Assembly: GCA_029098265.1 (NCBI GenBank)
Contig: JAQXNZ010000050.1
Coordinates: 1 to 32,489, forward strand
Source: Clostridia bacterium
GTDB taxonomy: Bacteria > Bacillota > Clostridia > Lachnospirales > Anaerotignaceae
Direction of reading: 5' to 3'
DNA length: 32,489 nt
In this document: positions 7,641-17,364 of the stretch, one piece after another
Numbering within the stretch: the stretch's first letter is position 1
Layout of the letters: every line of letters starts with the position of its first letter
The notes under the pieces: generated by a model
Told to the model about the DNA's origin: nothing
Seen by the model: only the letters and a program-made list of their open reading frames with translations
Database searches by the model: none
Position numbers and translations under genes: made by a program

Positions 7641-9137
7641 ATGGAACTTAAAAAGAATTACAAGTTTTGGTTTACACCCGGTTCTCAGACTCTTTACGGC
7701 GAAGAATGTCTGAGAGAGGTTGCCGAGCATTCGGCAGTCATAGTGGACAGCCTTAACAAAAGCGGAAAGCTTCCCTATGAGGTAGTGCTTAAACCGACGC
7801 TTATAGACTCTGCCACCATAAGAAGAACAATGAATGATGCCAACACCGATGATGAATGTGCAGGAATTATTACATGGATGCATACTTTCTCACCGGCTAA
7901 AAGCTGGATTTTAGGACTTAAGGAGCTGAGAAAGCCCCTGCTTCATCTTCATACACAGTTCTATAAGGAAATACCCTATGACACCATAGACATGGACTAT
8001 ATGAATACCCACCAGTCTGCCCACGGTGACAGGGAGTTCGGTCACATGGTCACAAGAATGGGAAAGAACAGAAAGGTAGTTGCGGGACATTGGTCAGATG
8101 AAGAAACCCAAAGACGCATCGGTGAATGGATGAGAAGTGCCGTAGGCGTTATAGAAAGCAGTCATATCCGCGTTCTCAGAGTGGCTGACAACATGCGTGA
8201 CGTAGCAGTTACCGAGGGTGACAAGGTAGAGGCACAGCTTAAATTCGGATGGCAGATAGATGCCTACAACGTAACCGATATAGCCGAGTATGTATATCAG
8301 GTTAAGGATGCCGAGGCGGAGGAGCTTACTGAAGAATACTATGACAAATATGACATACTCCTTGAGGGCAGAGATGAGGCTGAATTCAGAGCCCATGTAA
8401 AGGAACAGGCAAGAATAGAGATAGGTTTTGAAAGATTTATGAATGAGCTGGACTATCAGGCCATTGTTACCCATTTCGGAATGCTGGCGGGACTTAAACA
8501 GCTTCCCGGTCTTGCCATACAGAGGCTTATGGAAAAGGGCTACGGCTTCGGCGCCGAGGGTGACTGGAAAACCGCCGCTATGGTAAGGCTTATGAAGCTG
8601 ATGACGGCGGGAAAGCCCGATGCAAAGGGCACTTCCTTCATGGAAGACTATACCTACAGCCTTGTACCGGGAAAAGACGGAATACTTCAGGCACACATGC
8701 TGGAGGTTTGCCCGTCCATAGCATCGGCAAAGCCCACCATAAAGGTATGCCCTCTTTCAATGGGAAATAGGGAAGACCCTGCAAGGCTTGTGTTTACAGC
8801 CAAGGAGGGACACGGTATTGCGGCTTCGTTGGTTGATTTGGGAACCCGCTTCCGTCTTATAATAAATGATGTAGATTGTCTGCCCCTTGAAAAGCCCATG
8901 CCAAAGCTTCCCGTAGCCAGTGCTTTCTGGAGACCCGAGCCGAGCCTTATAACAGGCGCAGAGGCGTGGATACTGGCAGGCGGCGCCCACCATACGGCAT
9001 TTACATATGACCTTACAGCCGAACAGCTGGGCGACTGGGCTGAGGACATGGGTATTGAGGTCGTATATATAAACAAAGATACAACTATACACAGCCTTAA
9101 AAATGAGCTTAAATGGAATTCGGTATATTACAGATAA
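7641..9137 (+). CDS. araA: L-arabinose isomerase
   Basis: It converts L-arabinose to L-ribulose, the first step of arabinose use, in the cytosol with a divalent metal. The 498-residue length is standard. Family motifs include WMHTFSPAKSWI, GDREFGHMVTRMGKNRKVVAGHW, GYGFGAEGDWKTAAMVRLM (with a metal-binding Glu), SFMEDYTY (second Glu) and GGAHHTAFTYDLT (metal His). Start ATG follows AGAAGGAG. It is the first enzyme gene after araR and is 12 bases from araB. Confidence 0.98.
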   Translation: MELKKNYKFWFTPGSQTLYGEECLREVAEHSAVIVDSLNKSGKLPYEVVLKPTLIDSATIRRTMNDANTDDECAGIITWMHTFSPAKSWILGLKELRKPLLHLHTQFYKEIPYDTIDMDYMNTHQSAHGDREFGHMVTRMGKNRKVVAGHWSDEETQRRIGEWMRSAVGVIESSHIRVLRVADNMRDVAVTEGDKVEAQLKFGWQIDAYNVTDIAEYVYQVKDAEAEELTEEYYDKYDILLEGRDEAEFRAHVKEQARIEIGFERFMNELDYQAIVTHFGMLAGLKQLPGLAIQRLMEKGYGFGAEGDWKTAAMVRLMKLMTAGKPDAKGTSFMEDYTYSLVPGKDGILQAHMLEVCPSIASAKPTIKVCPLSMGNREDPARLVFTAKEGHGIAASLVDLGTRFRLIINDVDCLPLEKPMPKLPVASAFWRPEPSLITGAEAWILAGGAHHTAFTYDLTAEQLGDWAEDMGIEVVYINKDTTIHSLKNELKWNSVYYR

Positions 9138-9149
9138 GGAGGAGCACAG

Positions 9150-10832
9150 ATGAAGCATTATACAATAGGTGTGGACTTCGGAACCCTTTCGGGAAGAAGC
9201 GTGCTTGTGGACACTGATGACGGAACGGTCATTGCCTCCGCTGTAAAGGAATATACCAATGCCGTAATGGACGAATGCCTACCCGACGGAACAAAGCTGG
9301 GTATGGACTGGGCACTTCAGCATCCTATGGACTATATGGAGGTGCTGGAGGAAACGGTTCCTGCAGTGCTTGAAAAATCTGGAGTATCAAAGGACAGCGT
9401 AATAGGTATTGCCATAGACTTTACGGCCTGCACCATGATGCCGCTGGACAGCGAGGGCACGCCCCTTTGTCTTAAAAAGGAATATGAAAAAAATCCCCAC
9501 AGCTGGGTGAAGCTTTGGAAACACCACGCCGCCCAGGCTCAGGCCAACAGGCTGAATGCCAAGGCAGAGAAAATGGGCGAGGATTTTCTGAAGCGCTACG
9601 GCGGAAAAATATCCTCCGAGTGGATGCTGCCTAAAATAATGCAGATACTGGACGAGGCTCCCGAAATATATAATGATGCATACGCCTTCATGGAGGCCGC
9701 CGACTGGGTAATAATGACTATGACGGGAAACTGGGTCAGAAACAGCTGTACGGCGGGCTATAAAGCTATGTGGCACAAAAGAAATGGCTATCCGTCAAAG
9801 AAATTTTTTAAAGCCCTTGACGACAGACTAGAGAACGTAACGGATAAATTCAAGGGCGAAATAAAGCCCGTAGGCGAAAAGGCAGGAAGCCTGAACAAAG
9901 CAATGGCTGATAAAATGGGACTTAACGAGGGCATTGCTGTTGCGGTTGCAAATGTTGACGCCCATGTTTCTCTGCCTGCCGTAGGTGTTGCGGGCCCCGG
10001 AAAAATGCTGATGATAATGGGCACGTCTACCTGCGATATTCTGCTTGGTGAAGAAGAAAAAATTGTTCCCGGTATGTGCGGAGTTGTAGAGGACGGCGTA
10101 ATGCCCGGATACTTTGGATATGAAGCGGGACAGTCCTGCGTAGGAGACCATTTCGACTGGTTTGTCAGAAACTGTGTTCCCGAGGAATACAAAAGGGCCG
10201 CCGAGGAAAAGGGCATGAATATACACAGCTACCTCACCGAAAAAGCCGAGAAGCTGAAACCCGGTGAAAGCGGACTGCTGGCACTGGACTGGTGGAACGG
10301 AAACCGCTCATGCCTTGTGGACGTGGATTTGACAGGCGTTATGCTCGGAATGACACTGCTCACAAAGCCTGAGGAAATGTACAGGGCGCTTATCGAGGCC
10401 ACAGCCTACGGAAAGCGAATAATAATAGATACATTTGAAAAGAGCGGAGTGCCCGTCAATGAGCTTTATGCCTGCGGAGGCATAGCCAAGAAAAATCCCA
10501 TGATGATGCAGATATATGCCGATGTTACGGGCAGAGAAATATATATCGGAGCATCCGACCAGACACCTGCGCTTGGCTCGGCCATGTTTGCCGCCGTTGC
10601 TGCAGGCAAGGATAAGGGCGGATATGATACCATATATGAAGCCGCCGAAAAAATGGGTCATGTAGAGGATTATACATACGTTCCAAATCCAGAAAATATG
10701 AAGATATATAATAAGTTATATAATGAGTTCGTCATTCTGCATGATTATTTCGGCAGAGGCGAAAACGATGTAATGAAACGCCTTAAAGCAATTAAAAAAG
10801 AGGTTTCTGCAGGAGGTGCGTCTAATGCTTGA
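9150..10832 (+). CDS. araB: L-ribulokinase
   Basis: It phosphorylates L-ribulose to L-ribulose 5-phosphate with ATP. The 560-residue FGGY-family kinase has both actin-fold halves: [14 protein letters not shown] at the N-terminus, [16 protein letters not shown], and in the second half [12 protein letters not shown] and [31 protein letters not shown] precedes the ATG. Its last codons contain the ribosome site of araD, and the two reading frames overlap by 8 bases, indicating translational coupling. Confidence 0.97.
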   Translation: MKHYTIGVDFGTLSGRSVLVDTDDGTVIASAVKEYTNAVMDECLPDGTKLGMDWALQHPMDYMEVLEETVPAVLEKSGVSKDSVIGIAIDFTACTMMPLDSEGTPLCLKKEYEKNPHSWVKLWKHHAAQAQANRLNAKAEKMGEDFLKRYGGKISSEWMLPKIMQILDEAPEIYNDAYAFMEAADWVIMTMTGNWVRNSCTAGYKAMWHKRNGYPSKKFFKALDDRLENVTDKFKGEIKPVGEKAGSLNKAMADKMGLNEGIAVAVANVDAHVSLPAVGVAGPGKMLMIMGTSTCDILLGEEEKIVPGMCGVVEDGVMPGYFGYEAGQSCVGDHFDWFVRNCVPEEYKRAAEEKGMNIHSYLTEKAEKLKPGESGLLALDWWNGNRSCLVDVDLTGVMLGMTLLTKPEEMYRALIEATAYGKRIIIDTFEKSGVPVNELYACGGIAKKNPMMMQIYADVTGREIYIGASDQTPALGSAMFAAVAAGKDKGGYDTIYEAAEKMGHVEDYTYVPNPENMKIYNKLYNEFVILHDYFGRGENDVMKRLKAIKKEVSAGGASNA

Positions 10833-11517
10833 ACAGCTTAAAAAAGAAGTGCTTGATGCCAATCTTGAGCTGGTAAAAAGAGGACTTGTGCTCTATACAT
10901 GGGGCAATGCCAGCGCCATAGACAGGGAAAGCGGCCTGGTAGTTATAAAGCCCAGCGGCGTAGACTATGACGTTATGAGGGCCGAGGACATGGTCGTTGT
11001 TGACCTGGACGGAAATATAGTCGAGGGAAAACTCAGACCTTCATCGGATACACCGACACATCTTGAGTTATATAAAGCCTTTAAGGAGGTCGGCGGCATT
11101 GTGCATACCCATTCCACATGGGCTGTAGGCTGGGCTCAGGCATGTCAGCCGATACCCTGCTACGGAACTACTCAGGCCGACTACTTTTACGGCGAGGTGC
11201 CTTGTACCAGACCTCTTACGGAGGAAGAAACAAACACTGCCTATGAGAAGAACACAGGGCTTGTTATAAAGGAAGCCTTTGAGGGAAAGAACCCCATATA
11301 TGTACCGGGTGTACTGTGTGCCAATCACGGACCCTTTGCATGGGGAAAGAACGCTGCCGATGCGGTGTATCATGCGGTGGTGCTTGAGGAAACGGCAAAA
11401 ATGTCTGCCGTTACAAGAATAGTAAATCCGCAGGCAAAGCCCGCACCTCAGTATGTGGTGGACAAGCATTTTTTGAGAAAGCACGGCAAAAATGCCTATT
11501 ACGGACAAGGAAGATAA
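10825..11517 (+). CDS. araD: L-ribulose-5-phosphate 4-epimerase
   Basis: It interconverts L-ribulose 5-phosphate and D-xylulose 5-phosphate, feeding the pentose phosphate or phosphoketolase routes. The 230-residue zinc enzyme of the class II aldolase family has [11 protein letters not shown], the phosphate-binding KPSGVDY and SSDTPTH, the zinc-binding HTHSTWA, the TQADYFYG Asp region, a further zinc His in NHGPFAWG, and a C-terminal YYGQ tyrosine. The ATG at 10825 is preferred over GTG at 10816 because the GTG overlaps the AGGAGG ribosome site. Confidence 0.97.
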   Translation: MLEQLKKEVLDANLELVKRGLVLYTWGNASAIDRESGLVVIKPSGVDYDVMRAEDMVVVDLDGNIVEGKLRPSSDTPTHLELYKAFKEVGGIVHTHSTWAVGWAQACQPIPCYGTTQADYFYGEVPCTRPLTEEETNTAYEKNTGLVIKEAFEGKNPIYVPGVLCANHGPFAWGKNAADAVYHAVVLEETAKMSAVTRIVNPQAKPAPQYVVDKHFLRKHGKNAYYGQGR

Positions 11518-11520
11518 GAA

Positions 11521-12795
11521 ATGAGAATACAGGCGGAAAGCTTTGCGGGAAAATGTTCCTGCGGCAGAGAGCATAACATACAAGTTAAAGAAATCTATAT
11601 AGAAAGCGGAGCATCGGACAGGCTTTGCGAAATGCTTGCCGACGGGGAACTGTCACGCTTTGAAAACCCCGTGGCAGTCTGTGACAAAAACACGGAGAGG
11701 GCAGCTAAAAGCCTTACAGACAGACTTCGGAACAGATGCGAGATTATATGTCTCGACCCCGAGAACCTACATGCGGACAACGTACATGTTGACGTTTTAG
11801 AAAAAAGCATACCAAATAGCTGCGGACTTATCATAGCCATAGGCAGCGGCACGGTGCATGATTTGAGCCGTTTTGTTTCATATGGCAGGGGAATACCGTT
11901 TGTTTCCGTACCGACTGCGGCCAGTGTGGACGGCTTTGTTTCCACAGTGGCGGCAATGACGTGGAATGGCATGAAAAAGACCTTTCCCGCACAGGCACCG
12001 CTTTATGTATTTGCCGATACGGATATATTTTCAAAGGCACCCTATAGGCTGACCGCTTCGGGAGTGTCCGACCTGCTGGGAAAATATACGGCACTGGCAG
12101 ACTGGAAGGCGGCACACCTTGTTACGGGAGAGTATATATGTGATAGGATAGTTTCACTGGAGGAAAAGGCTGTTAAAGAGGTTGTTGACAATATAGAAGC
12201 CGTAAGAAACGGCAGTGCGGAAATATGCGAAAAGCTCATGTATGCTCTTATTCTTTCGGGTCTTGCCATGCAGATGACAGGTAATTCCAGACCTGCCTCG
12301 GGTGCGGAGCACCATATATCCCACCTTATCGAAATGGAGGTCATAAACGGCCCTGTCGATGCAATGCACGGCGAAAAGGTATCGGTGGGTCTTATGCTTT
12401 GTCTGGACTATTATCACCGTCTGTCGGAGGACATCAGGGCAGGCAGGGCAAAAGCCGCAGACTATGACGGCACTGACACGGAAAGGGCAAAGGAAGTCTT
12501 TGCGAAAAAAGGACTGCTCGACGGCTTTTTACAGGAGAACACACCTGACCCACTTTTGACGGTGGACAGGGAAAGACTTGAGAACAGCTTAAACTCATTG
12601 GCGGATATAATTGACGGACTGCCGACCGCCGACGAAATTAAAATTATATTAAACAAGGGCGGCTGTACTGCCGCCCTTGAAGATATCGGTATGAAAAGCT
12701 CAGATGCCGAAAAGCTCATAAGCCTTTCGCCCTTTGTAAGAAACCGCTTGACAATAAACAGGCTCTCTAAGCTTATCGAGAGAAATCAGCCTTAA
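11521..12795 (+). CDS. araM: sn-glycerol-1-phosphate dehydrogenase (AraM type)
   Basis: This 424-residue iron-alcohol-dehydrogenase-fold enzyme is predicted to reduce dihydroxyacetone phosphate to sn-glycerol-1-phosphate. NAD(P) contacts are in IAIGSGTVHDLSRF and VPTAASVDGFVS. The metal ligands expected of the family are visible: Asp in GVSDLLGKYTALADW, His in SGAEHHISHLIE, and His in DAMHGEKVSVGL. In B. subtilis araM lies in the ara operon and its product supplies archaeal-type glycerol phosphate; the same placement is seen here, 3 bases after araD. How this links to arabinose use is not established. Its 3' end overlaps the convergent MATE gene by 23 bases, with no terminator. Confidence 0.92.
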   Translation: MRIQAESFAGKCSCGREHNIQVKEIYIESGASDRLCEMLADGELSRFENPVAVCDKNTERAAKSLTDRLRNRCEIICLDPENLHADNVHVDVLEKSIPNSCGLIIAIGSGTVHDLSRFVSYGRGIPFVSVPTAASVDGFVSTVAAMTWNGMKKTFPAQAPLYVFADTDIFSKAPYRLTASGVSDLLGKYTALADWKAAHLVTGEYICDRIVSLEEKAVKEVVDNIEAVRNGSAEICEKLMYALILSGLAMQMTGNSRPASGAEHHISHLIEMEVINGPVDAMHGEKVSVGLMLCLDYYHRLSEDIRAGRAKAADYDGTDTERAKEVFAKKGLLDGFLQENTPDPLLTVDRERLENSLNSLADIIDGLPTADEIKIILNKGGCTAALEDIGMKSSDAEKLISLSPFVRNRLTINRLSKLIERNQP

Positions 12796-14149
12796 GCTTT
12801 GCCATATAGCTGTTGAAAAAGAAGTATGTAACTATAGTCGTTATGACGTTTGATACGGCCTCTGCGGCGTATATTCCCCATACTCCGAAAAACATCGGGA
12901 ATATGAGGGCAAATGGCATGAGAAGAAATATCTTTCTCATAAGGCCGAATATGAACGAGTATTTTACATTGCCCATTGATACGAAGGAGTTCTGATTTAT
13001 CATCTGCATGCCCAGTACAAATACGGTTGAAAAGGATACCCTTATGGCCTTTGAAGCTATTTCTGTAAGGGCCGGGTCGGGCGTAAACAGAGCCGCAATC
13101 CTGCCGGGGAAAAATACATATACAAACCACACTGTGAAAGCACAGGCAAGAGAAAGTATTCTTGCGGATATTATTGTCTCATGTATTTTGGGATAATCTC
13201 TGGCGCCTATGCTGTAGCTTATTATCGGCTGTGAACCCTGTACAAGTCCTTTCAGCGGCATAAAGAAAAACTGCTGCATGGTGGCTATTATGGACAATGC
13301 GGCAATATGGGTGTCGCCGAGACCTGCCGGACTGTATTTGAGAAGCAGTCTGTTGAGAACTATTACGACAACGCTTTCGTTTATCTGGAATATGAAGTTG
13401 GAAAGACCCAGCACACAGCCACTGCGCATGAGCGCTCCGTTGGGCTTAAGCCTGCTTTTATTCATTCTGAGCACAGGAGTTTTTCCGCAGAGGAAAGCCA
13501 TGACCCATAGGGCTGATACAAGCTGGGATATGACCGTTGCAACAGCGGCACCTTTTATGCCCATGTTTAAGCCGAATATGAGTATTGGGTCAAGTATTAT
13601 ATTGACAACCGCACCGCAGACAACGGAAATCATGCCTGTGCGGGTATAGCCCTGGGAGTTTATAAAGTAATTCATGCCGAGACTGACCTGTCCGGCTACG
13701 GTGCCGATAAGATAAATGCTCATGTATTCCTTGGCAAAGGGCAGGGTATTCTTACTGCCGCCGAAAAACATCAGCAGAGGCTCCAAAAAGGCATAGGTAA
13801 CAGCCATAAGTATGATGCCCGTAACAACAAGCAGGGTAAAGCTTCCGTTTAAAAGCTTTTCTGCGTCATCGTTGCGCCCCTCGCCCATTTTTATGGTGGA
13901 CAGGGCGGAGCTGCCGCTGGCTATCAGCAGGCTAATGGCGGTATTGAGCATTATAAGCGGAAAGCACAGACCGAGTCCCGCAAGGGCATCGGTGCCTATA
14001 GAGGGTATGTGGCTTATGTACATACGGTCTATGACGTTGTAAAGGGCACTGACAAGCTGGGCAGCCGCCGCGGGTACGGACAGGCGTATAAGCAGTCTTG
14101 TCACTGTCGTGTTTTTCAGCTGTGCTTCAAGGGATTCGGATTTCATCAT
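12773..14149 (-). CDS. MATE-family multidrug/cation antiporter
   Basis: This 458-residue polytopic membrane protein has about 12 hydrophobic helices in two related halves. The first half begins LIRLSVPAAAAQLVSALYNVIDRMYISHI and the second GLSNFIFQINESVVVIVLNRLLL, with the family-typical GLVQGSQPIISYSIGA. These proteins export drugs or metabolites against a sodium or proton gradient; the substrate is unknown. The ATG at 14149 is chosen because AGGAAAG lies upstream and the extra N-terminal residues of the longer frame are polar and unrelated. It has its own promoter at 14246-14275. Confidence 0.93.
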   Translation of the reverse strand: MMKSESLEAQLKNTTVTRLLIRLSVPAAAAQLVSALYNVIDRMYISHIPSIGTDALAGLGLCFPLIMLNTAISLLIASGSSALSTIKMGEGRNDDAEKLLNGSFTLLVVTGIILMAVTYAFLEPLLMFFGGSKNTLPFAKEYMSIYLIGTVAGQVSLGMNYFINSQGYTRTGMISVVCGAVVNIILDPILIFGLNMGIKGAAVATVISQLVSALWVMAFLCGKTPVLRMNKSRLKPNGALMRSGCVLGLSNFIFQINESVVVIVLNRLLLKYSPAGLGDTHIAALSIIATMQQFFFMPLKGLVQGSQPIISYSIGARDYPKIHETIISARILSLACAFTVWFVYVFFPGRIAALFTPDPALTEIASKAIRVSFSTVFVLGMQMINQNSFVSMGNVKYSFIFGLMRKIFLLMPFALIFPMFFGVWGIYAAEAVSNVITTIVTYFFFNSYMAKLKADFSR

Positions 14150-14245
14150 TATACCATCTTTCCTATATAATTCGTATGTTAAGATGTATGCAATTTGTTC
14201 ACTCGGCAAACCTGCAAAAGAGCATAAGCCGAAGCTGACGGATAT

Positions 14246-14275
14246 AATATACTATGAAATCGATTTTAGTGTCAA
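14246..14275 (-). promoter_or_regulatory. Sigma-A promoter of the MATE gene
   Basis: Read leftward, TTGACA (14275-14270), an 18-base spacer and TATATT (14251-14246) lie about 100 bases before the start codon. Confidence 0.65.
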
Positions 14276-14413
14276 CAGGGCAAAATCGGGGTAAAATTAT
14301 AGAATTCTGTTCATAAATTACAATACTTTAATGAAAATGTAAAAAATTTTTGACTGAAAAATGCCGTAAAACAGGCTGTTTCGGTTTTATTTAAAAAAAT
14401 AGTTAATTTTATC

Positions 14414-14445
14414 GGTTGACAGCATGTATGTACAACCGTTATTAT
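14414..14445 (+). promoter_or_regulatory. liv-cluster promoter with overlapping dyad operator
   Basis: TTGACA (14416-14421), an 18-base spacer and TATTAT (14440-14445) form a strong promoter. A dyad GGTTG (14414-14418) and CAACC (14433-14437), extended inward by ACA and TGTA, covers the -35 box and the spacer. The layout suggests repression by a regulator; no candidate regulator is adjacent. Confidence 0.6.
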
Positions 14446-14617
14446 TACTTATAGAGCAAAAATTATATTATTTTGTCTGCTTTTATATCAGATTGTAACA
14501 GCAATTATATATATGATTATATGAAAAGAGGACAAATTAAGAGGATTTCTGCTTGGTTTTAAGGGAAAATCAACAAAACAGACGGGGCAAAAGCCGCGTT
14601 CTGAGAGGAGGAAGGGT
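14446..14617 (+). other. Untranslated leader of the liv cluster
   Basis: This leader is about 165 bases, between the promoter and livH, and no open frame with a ribosome site was seen. I did not recognise a known riboswitch or a terminator/antiterminator pair in it. The ribosome site GAGGAGGAAGG closes it. The rest of the 468-base gap (14150-14413) holds the MATE promoter and AT-rich DNA with a small AAACAG-G-CTGTTT hairpin near 14370. Confidence 0.4.
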
Positions 14618-15514
14618 ATGTTTCTACAGCAAATTATCAATGGATTGACCATTGGTAGCACCTATGCCCTGGTAACAATAGGCTTCAACATGGTCTATGG
14701 TGTACTGGAGCTTACAAACTTTGCCCACAGTTCGTTCTACATGCTGGGCGCGTACATATCGCTATTTACGATGACCTCTTTATGGGGAAGGGTCACCAGA
14801 GAAGGCTTCTTTATCGGTCTTATATGCAGTATAATCATAACGGGCTGTCTCGGTGCCGCTATGGATAAGGTATTCCTTGAGCCGATACGAAAACGTAAAG
14901 GAGCAGGCATTACGGCGCTTCTGAGTACCGTTGGTATACAGACAGCCATCAACAACTCCGTACTCCTTATATTCGGAACCGTTCCCGTAGAGTTCCCCGA
15001 CGTTTTCCAGCTCGGAAAATTCTATATCGGATCAAATACTGTTGTTCAGAGAATACAGATAGCTATATTTGTACTTGCCATCGTGCTTATGCTTATACTC
15101 AGCTATCTTGTTTATAAAACAAAGCTCGGCGCAGGTATGAGAGCCATATCTCAGAATGCGACGGCAGCTCAGATAATGGGTGTTAACGTAAACCATGTTA
15201 TTACGATTACTTTCTTTATCGGTACTGCTATAGCCGCCATATCCGGTACTATGATGGGCGTATACTATCAGAGAGTTGATACGCTTATGGGTGCCAGCGT
15301 AGGTCTTAAGTCATTCGCAGCGGCGGTTCTCGGCGGCATGGGCTCAGTTCCCGGTGCCGTATTCGGCGGATTTGTAATCGGTATACTCGAAACGCTTTTC
15401 GCAGCCTATGTAAGCAGCGGCTACAGAGATGCGGTAGCATTCGTAATACTTATGGTTGTTCTTATTGTAAGGCCTTCTGGCTTCTTCGGTCAGAAATCCG
15501 TAAATAAAGTCTAA
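14618..15514 (+). CDS. livH: Branched-chain-amino-acid-type ABC permease LivH
   Basis: This 298-residue inner-membrane permease pairs with LivM to form the channel of a LivJ/HMGF-type importer. It starts MFLQQIINGLTIGSTYALVTIGFNMVYGVLELTNFAHSSFYMLGAY, a hallmark of the family, and has about 8 hydrophobic helices plus the conserved GAGMRAISQNATAAQIMGVN cytoplasmic loop that docks the ATPases. The start has a GAGGAGG site. It is the first gene of the cluster. Substrate cannot be told from the permease; LivH-type systems also carry urea, amides and other small solutes. Confidence 0.95.
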   Translation: MFLQQIINGLTIGSTYALVTIGFNMVYGVLELTNFAHSSFYMLGAYISLFTMTSLWGRVTREGFFIGLICSIIITGCLGAAMDKVFLEPIRKRKGAGITALLSTVGIQTAINNSVLLIFGTVPVEFPDVFQLGKFYIGSNTVVQRIQIAIFVLAIVLMLILSYLVYKTKLGAGMRAISQNATAAQIMGVNVNHVITITFFIGTAIAAISGTMMGVYYQRVDTLMGASVGLKSFAAAVLGGMGSVPGAVFGGFVIGILETLFAAYVSSGYRDAVAFVILMVVLIVRPSGFFGQKSVNKV

Positions 15515-15530
15515 GGGGAGGGTGAAGAAA

Positions 15531-16583
15531 ATGACAGCAGCTCCCAAAAACGATAAAAAAGGTTTATGGACAAGAATTATTGAAGTATGGGCTAAGAACA
15601 GCAGGCTTATTTCTTTGATATTTCTTATATTAGCAATATTATTCCCTATAGTTTTCAATAAGCAGTACTATATAACGATAGCAATCAACTGTCTTATATT
15701 CTCAATACTTTCGCTTTCACTGAACCTTATCACAGGCTATATGGGAATCACATCCCTCGGTCATGCGGCATTCTTCGGTGTAGGCGCATATACTGCGGCA
15801 ATACTTTCCACAAGAATGGGCTTCGGCTTTATCGCCACAGCCATTCTCGGTACAGTATTTGCGGCTGTATTCGGAGTTCTTCTGGGACTTCCCACACTCC
15901 GTATCAAGGGCAGATACCTTGCCATAGTTACACTGGGCTTCTGTGAGATAATGCGTATTATAGAACTCAACTGGATGAGCCTTACAAGAGGACCTCAGGG
16001 TATATCAGGTATCCCTAAGGTAAGCATTTTCGGCCTTCAGTGTGTTAAGCCCATACAGAAGTATTATGTTGCGCTTGTTCTTCTTATTATAACGGTGCTT
16101 GTAATAATGGCTATAATGAATTCCCGTATGGGACGTGCCATCAGTGCCATCAGAGATGATGAAACCGCTGCTGACGCCATGGGAATTAACGTATTCAAAT
16201 ATAAAATAATGGTATTCTCAATATCTTCTGCACTTGCAGGTCTTGCGGGCGCTTTCTATGCTCATTACATGGGCTTTATCGACCCCAACGCCTTCAACTT
16301 CGACCAGTCGATACTGATACTTTCGATGACCATTATGGGCGGTATGGCAAGCATACCCGGAAGTATATTCGGTGCCAGCGTACTGTCCATACTTCCCGAG
16401 GTACTTCGTGTAGTTAATGACTACAGACAGATTGTATACGGCTTGCTCCTTGCAATAATGGTAGTTTGGAAGCCCAACGGAATACTCGGCGGCTTCAACC
16501 TTAAGCACATAAAGCAGAGACTTGATCTTGAGAAATTAAAGAAAAAGGGCTCTGAGGAAAAGGAGGCTGAGAACAATGTCTGA
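15531..16583 (+). CDS. livM: Branched-chain-amino-acid-type ABC permease LivM
   Basis: This 350-residue partner permease has a charged N-terminal tail, then about 9 helices. Family motifs are LSLNLITGYMGITSLGHAAFFGVGAYTAAIL, the LPTLRIKGRYLAIVTLGFCEIMRI segment and the ATPase-docking SRMGRAISAIRDDETAADAMGIN. The ATG at 15531 is preferred to GTG at 15522 because that GTG abuts the AGGGGAGGG ribosome site. It starts 16 bases after livH and overlaps livG by 8 bases. Confidence 0.95.
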   Translation: MTAAPKNDKKGLWTRIIEVWAKNSRLISLIFLILAILFPIVFNKQYYITIAINCLIFSILSLSLNLITGYMGITSLGHAAFFGVGAYTAAILSTRMGFGFIATAILGTVFAAVFGVLLGLPTLRIKGRYLAIVTLGFCEIMRIIELNWMSLTRGPQGISGIPKVSIFGLQCVKPIQKYYVALVLLIITVLVIMAIMNSRMGRAISAIRDDETAADAMGINVFKYKIMVFSISSALAGLAGAFYAHYMGFIDPNAFNFDQSILILSMTIMGGMASIPGSIFGASVLSILPEVLRVVNDYRQIVYGLLLAIMVVWKPNGILGGFNLKHIKQRLDLEKLKKKGSEEKEAENNV

Positions 16584-17364
16584 GATTATATTAAAAGCAG
16601 AAAATGTTACCCAGCGTTTCGGAGGACTTGTTGCTGTAAATAACATAAACTTTGAACTCAGAAAGGGCGAGATTGTCGGTATAATCGGTCCCAACGGCGC
16701 CGGCAAAACGACATTCTTCAACGATATTACGGGTGTGTATATGCCCACAGAAGGAAAAATAACCTTCAAGGAGCATGACATCACAGGCAAAAAGCCCTAT
16801 GAAATCACAGCGCTCGGTATGGCAAGAACATTCCAGAATATTCGTCTTTTCTACAGAATGACGGTTATGGAAAATGTAATGGTGGGAATGCACACAAGAA
16901 CAGACGCCAACCTTGTTGACTGTATTCTCCGTTCACCCAAGCATAGAAAGACGGAGAAGGAAGCAGAAAAGAGAGCGCTTGAGGTGCTTGAGCTTACAGG
17001 ACTTCTTGATTACAGGTATCAGTATGCCACATCGCTTCCCTACGGACTTCAGAGAAGACTTGAGATAGCCAGAGCAATGGCATCAAATCCCGATGTACTT
17101 CTTTTCGATGAGCCTGCGGCAGGCATGAACGAACAGGAGACAGCCGACCTTATGGAATTCATAAGGAAACTCCAGAGCATGGGATATTCAATACTTCTTA
17201 TCGAGCACGATATGAAGCTTGTTATGAATATATGCGAACGCTTATATGTACTTGACCACGGAAATCTTATAGCCGAGGGTCTGCCAGAAGACATTAAGGC
17301 AAATCCCAAGGTTGTAGAGGCTTATCTCGGAGCGGGAGGTGTGATTACTGATGAAGATGCTTGA
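16576..17364 (+). CDS. livG: ABC importer ATPase LivG
   Basis: This 262-residue nucleotide-binding subunit drives uptake through LivH/LivM. Walker A is GPNGAGKTT (residues 38-46), the signature region is LPYGLQRRLEIARAMA (the usual LivG variant of LSGGQ), Walker B is VLLFDEPAAGM, and the switch His is in LIEHDMKLVM. It overlaps livM at its start and livF at its end, so the four transport genes are translationally coupled. Confidence 0.96.
   Translation: MSEIILKAENVTQRFGGLVAVNNINFELRKGEIVGIIGPNGAGKTTFFNDITGVYMPTEGKITFKEHDITGKKPYEITALGMARTFQNIRLFYRMTVMENVMVGMHTRTDANLVDCILRSPKHRKTEKEAEKRALEVLELTGLLDYRYQYATSLPYGLQRRLEIARAMASNPDVLLFDEPAAGMNEQETADLMEFIRKLQSMGYSILLIEHDMKLVMNICERLYVLDHGNLIAEGLPEDIKANPKVVEAYLGAGGVITDEDA

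Noticed and set aside
14446-14617. Riboswitch in the liv leader
   Set aside because: The length is suitable but no known aptamer motif or terminator/antiterminator pair could be seen.
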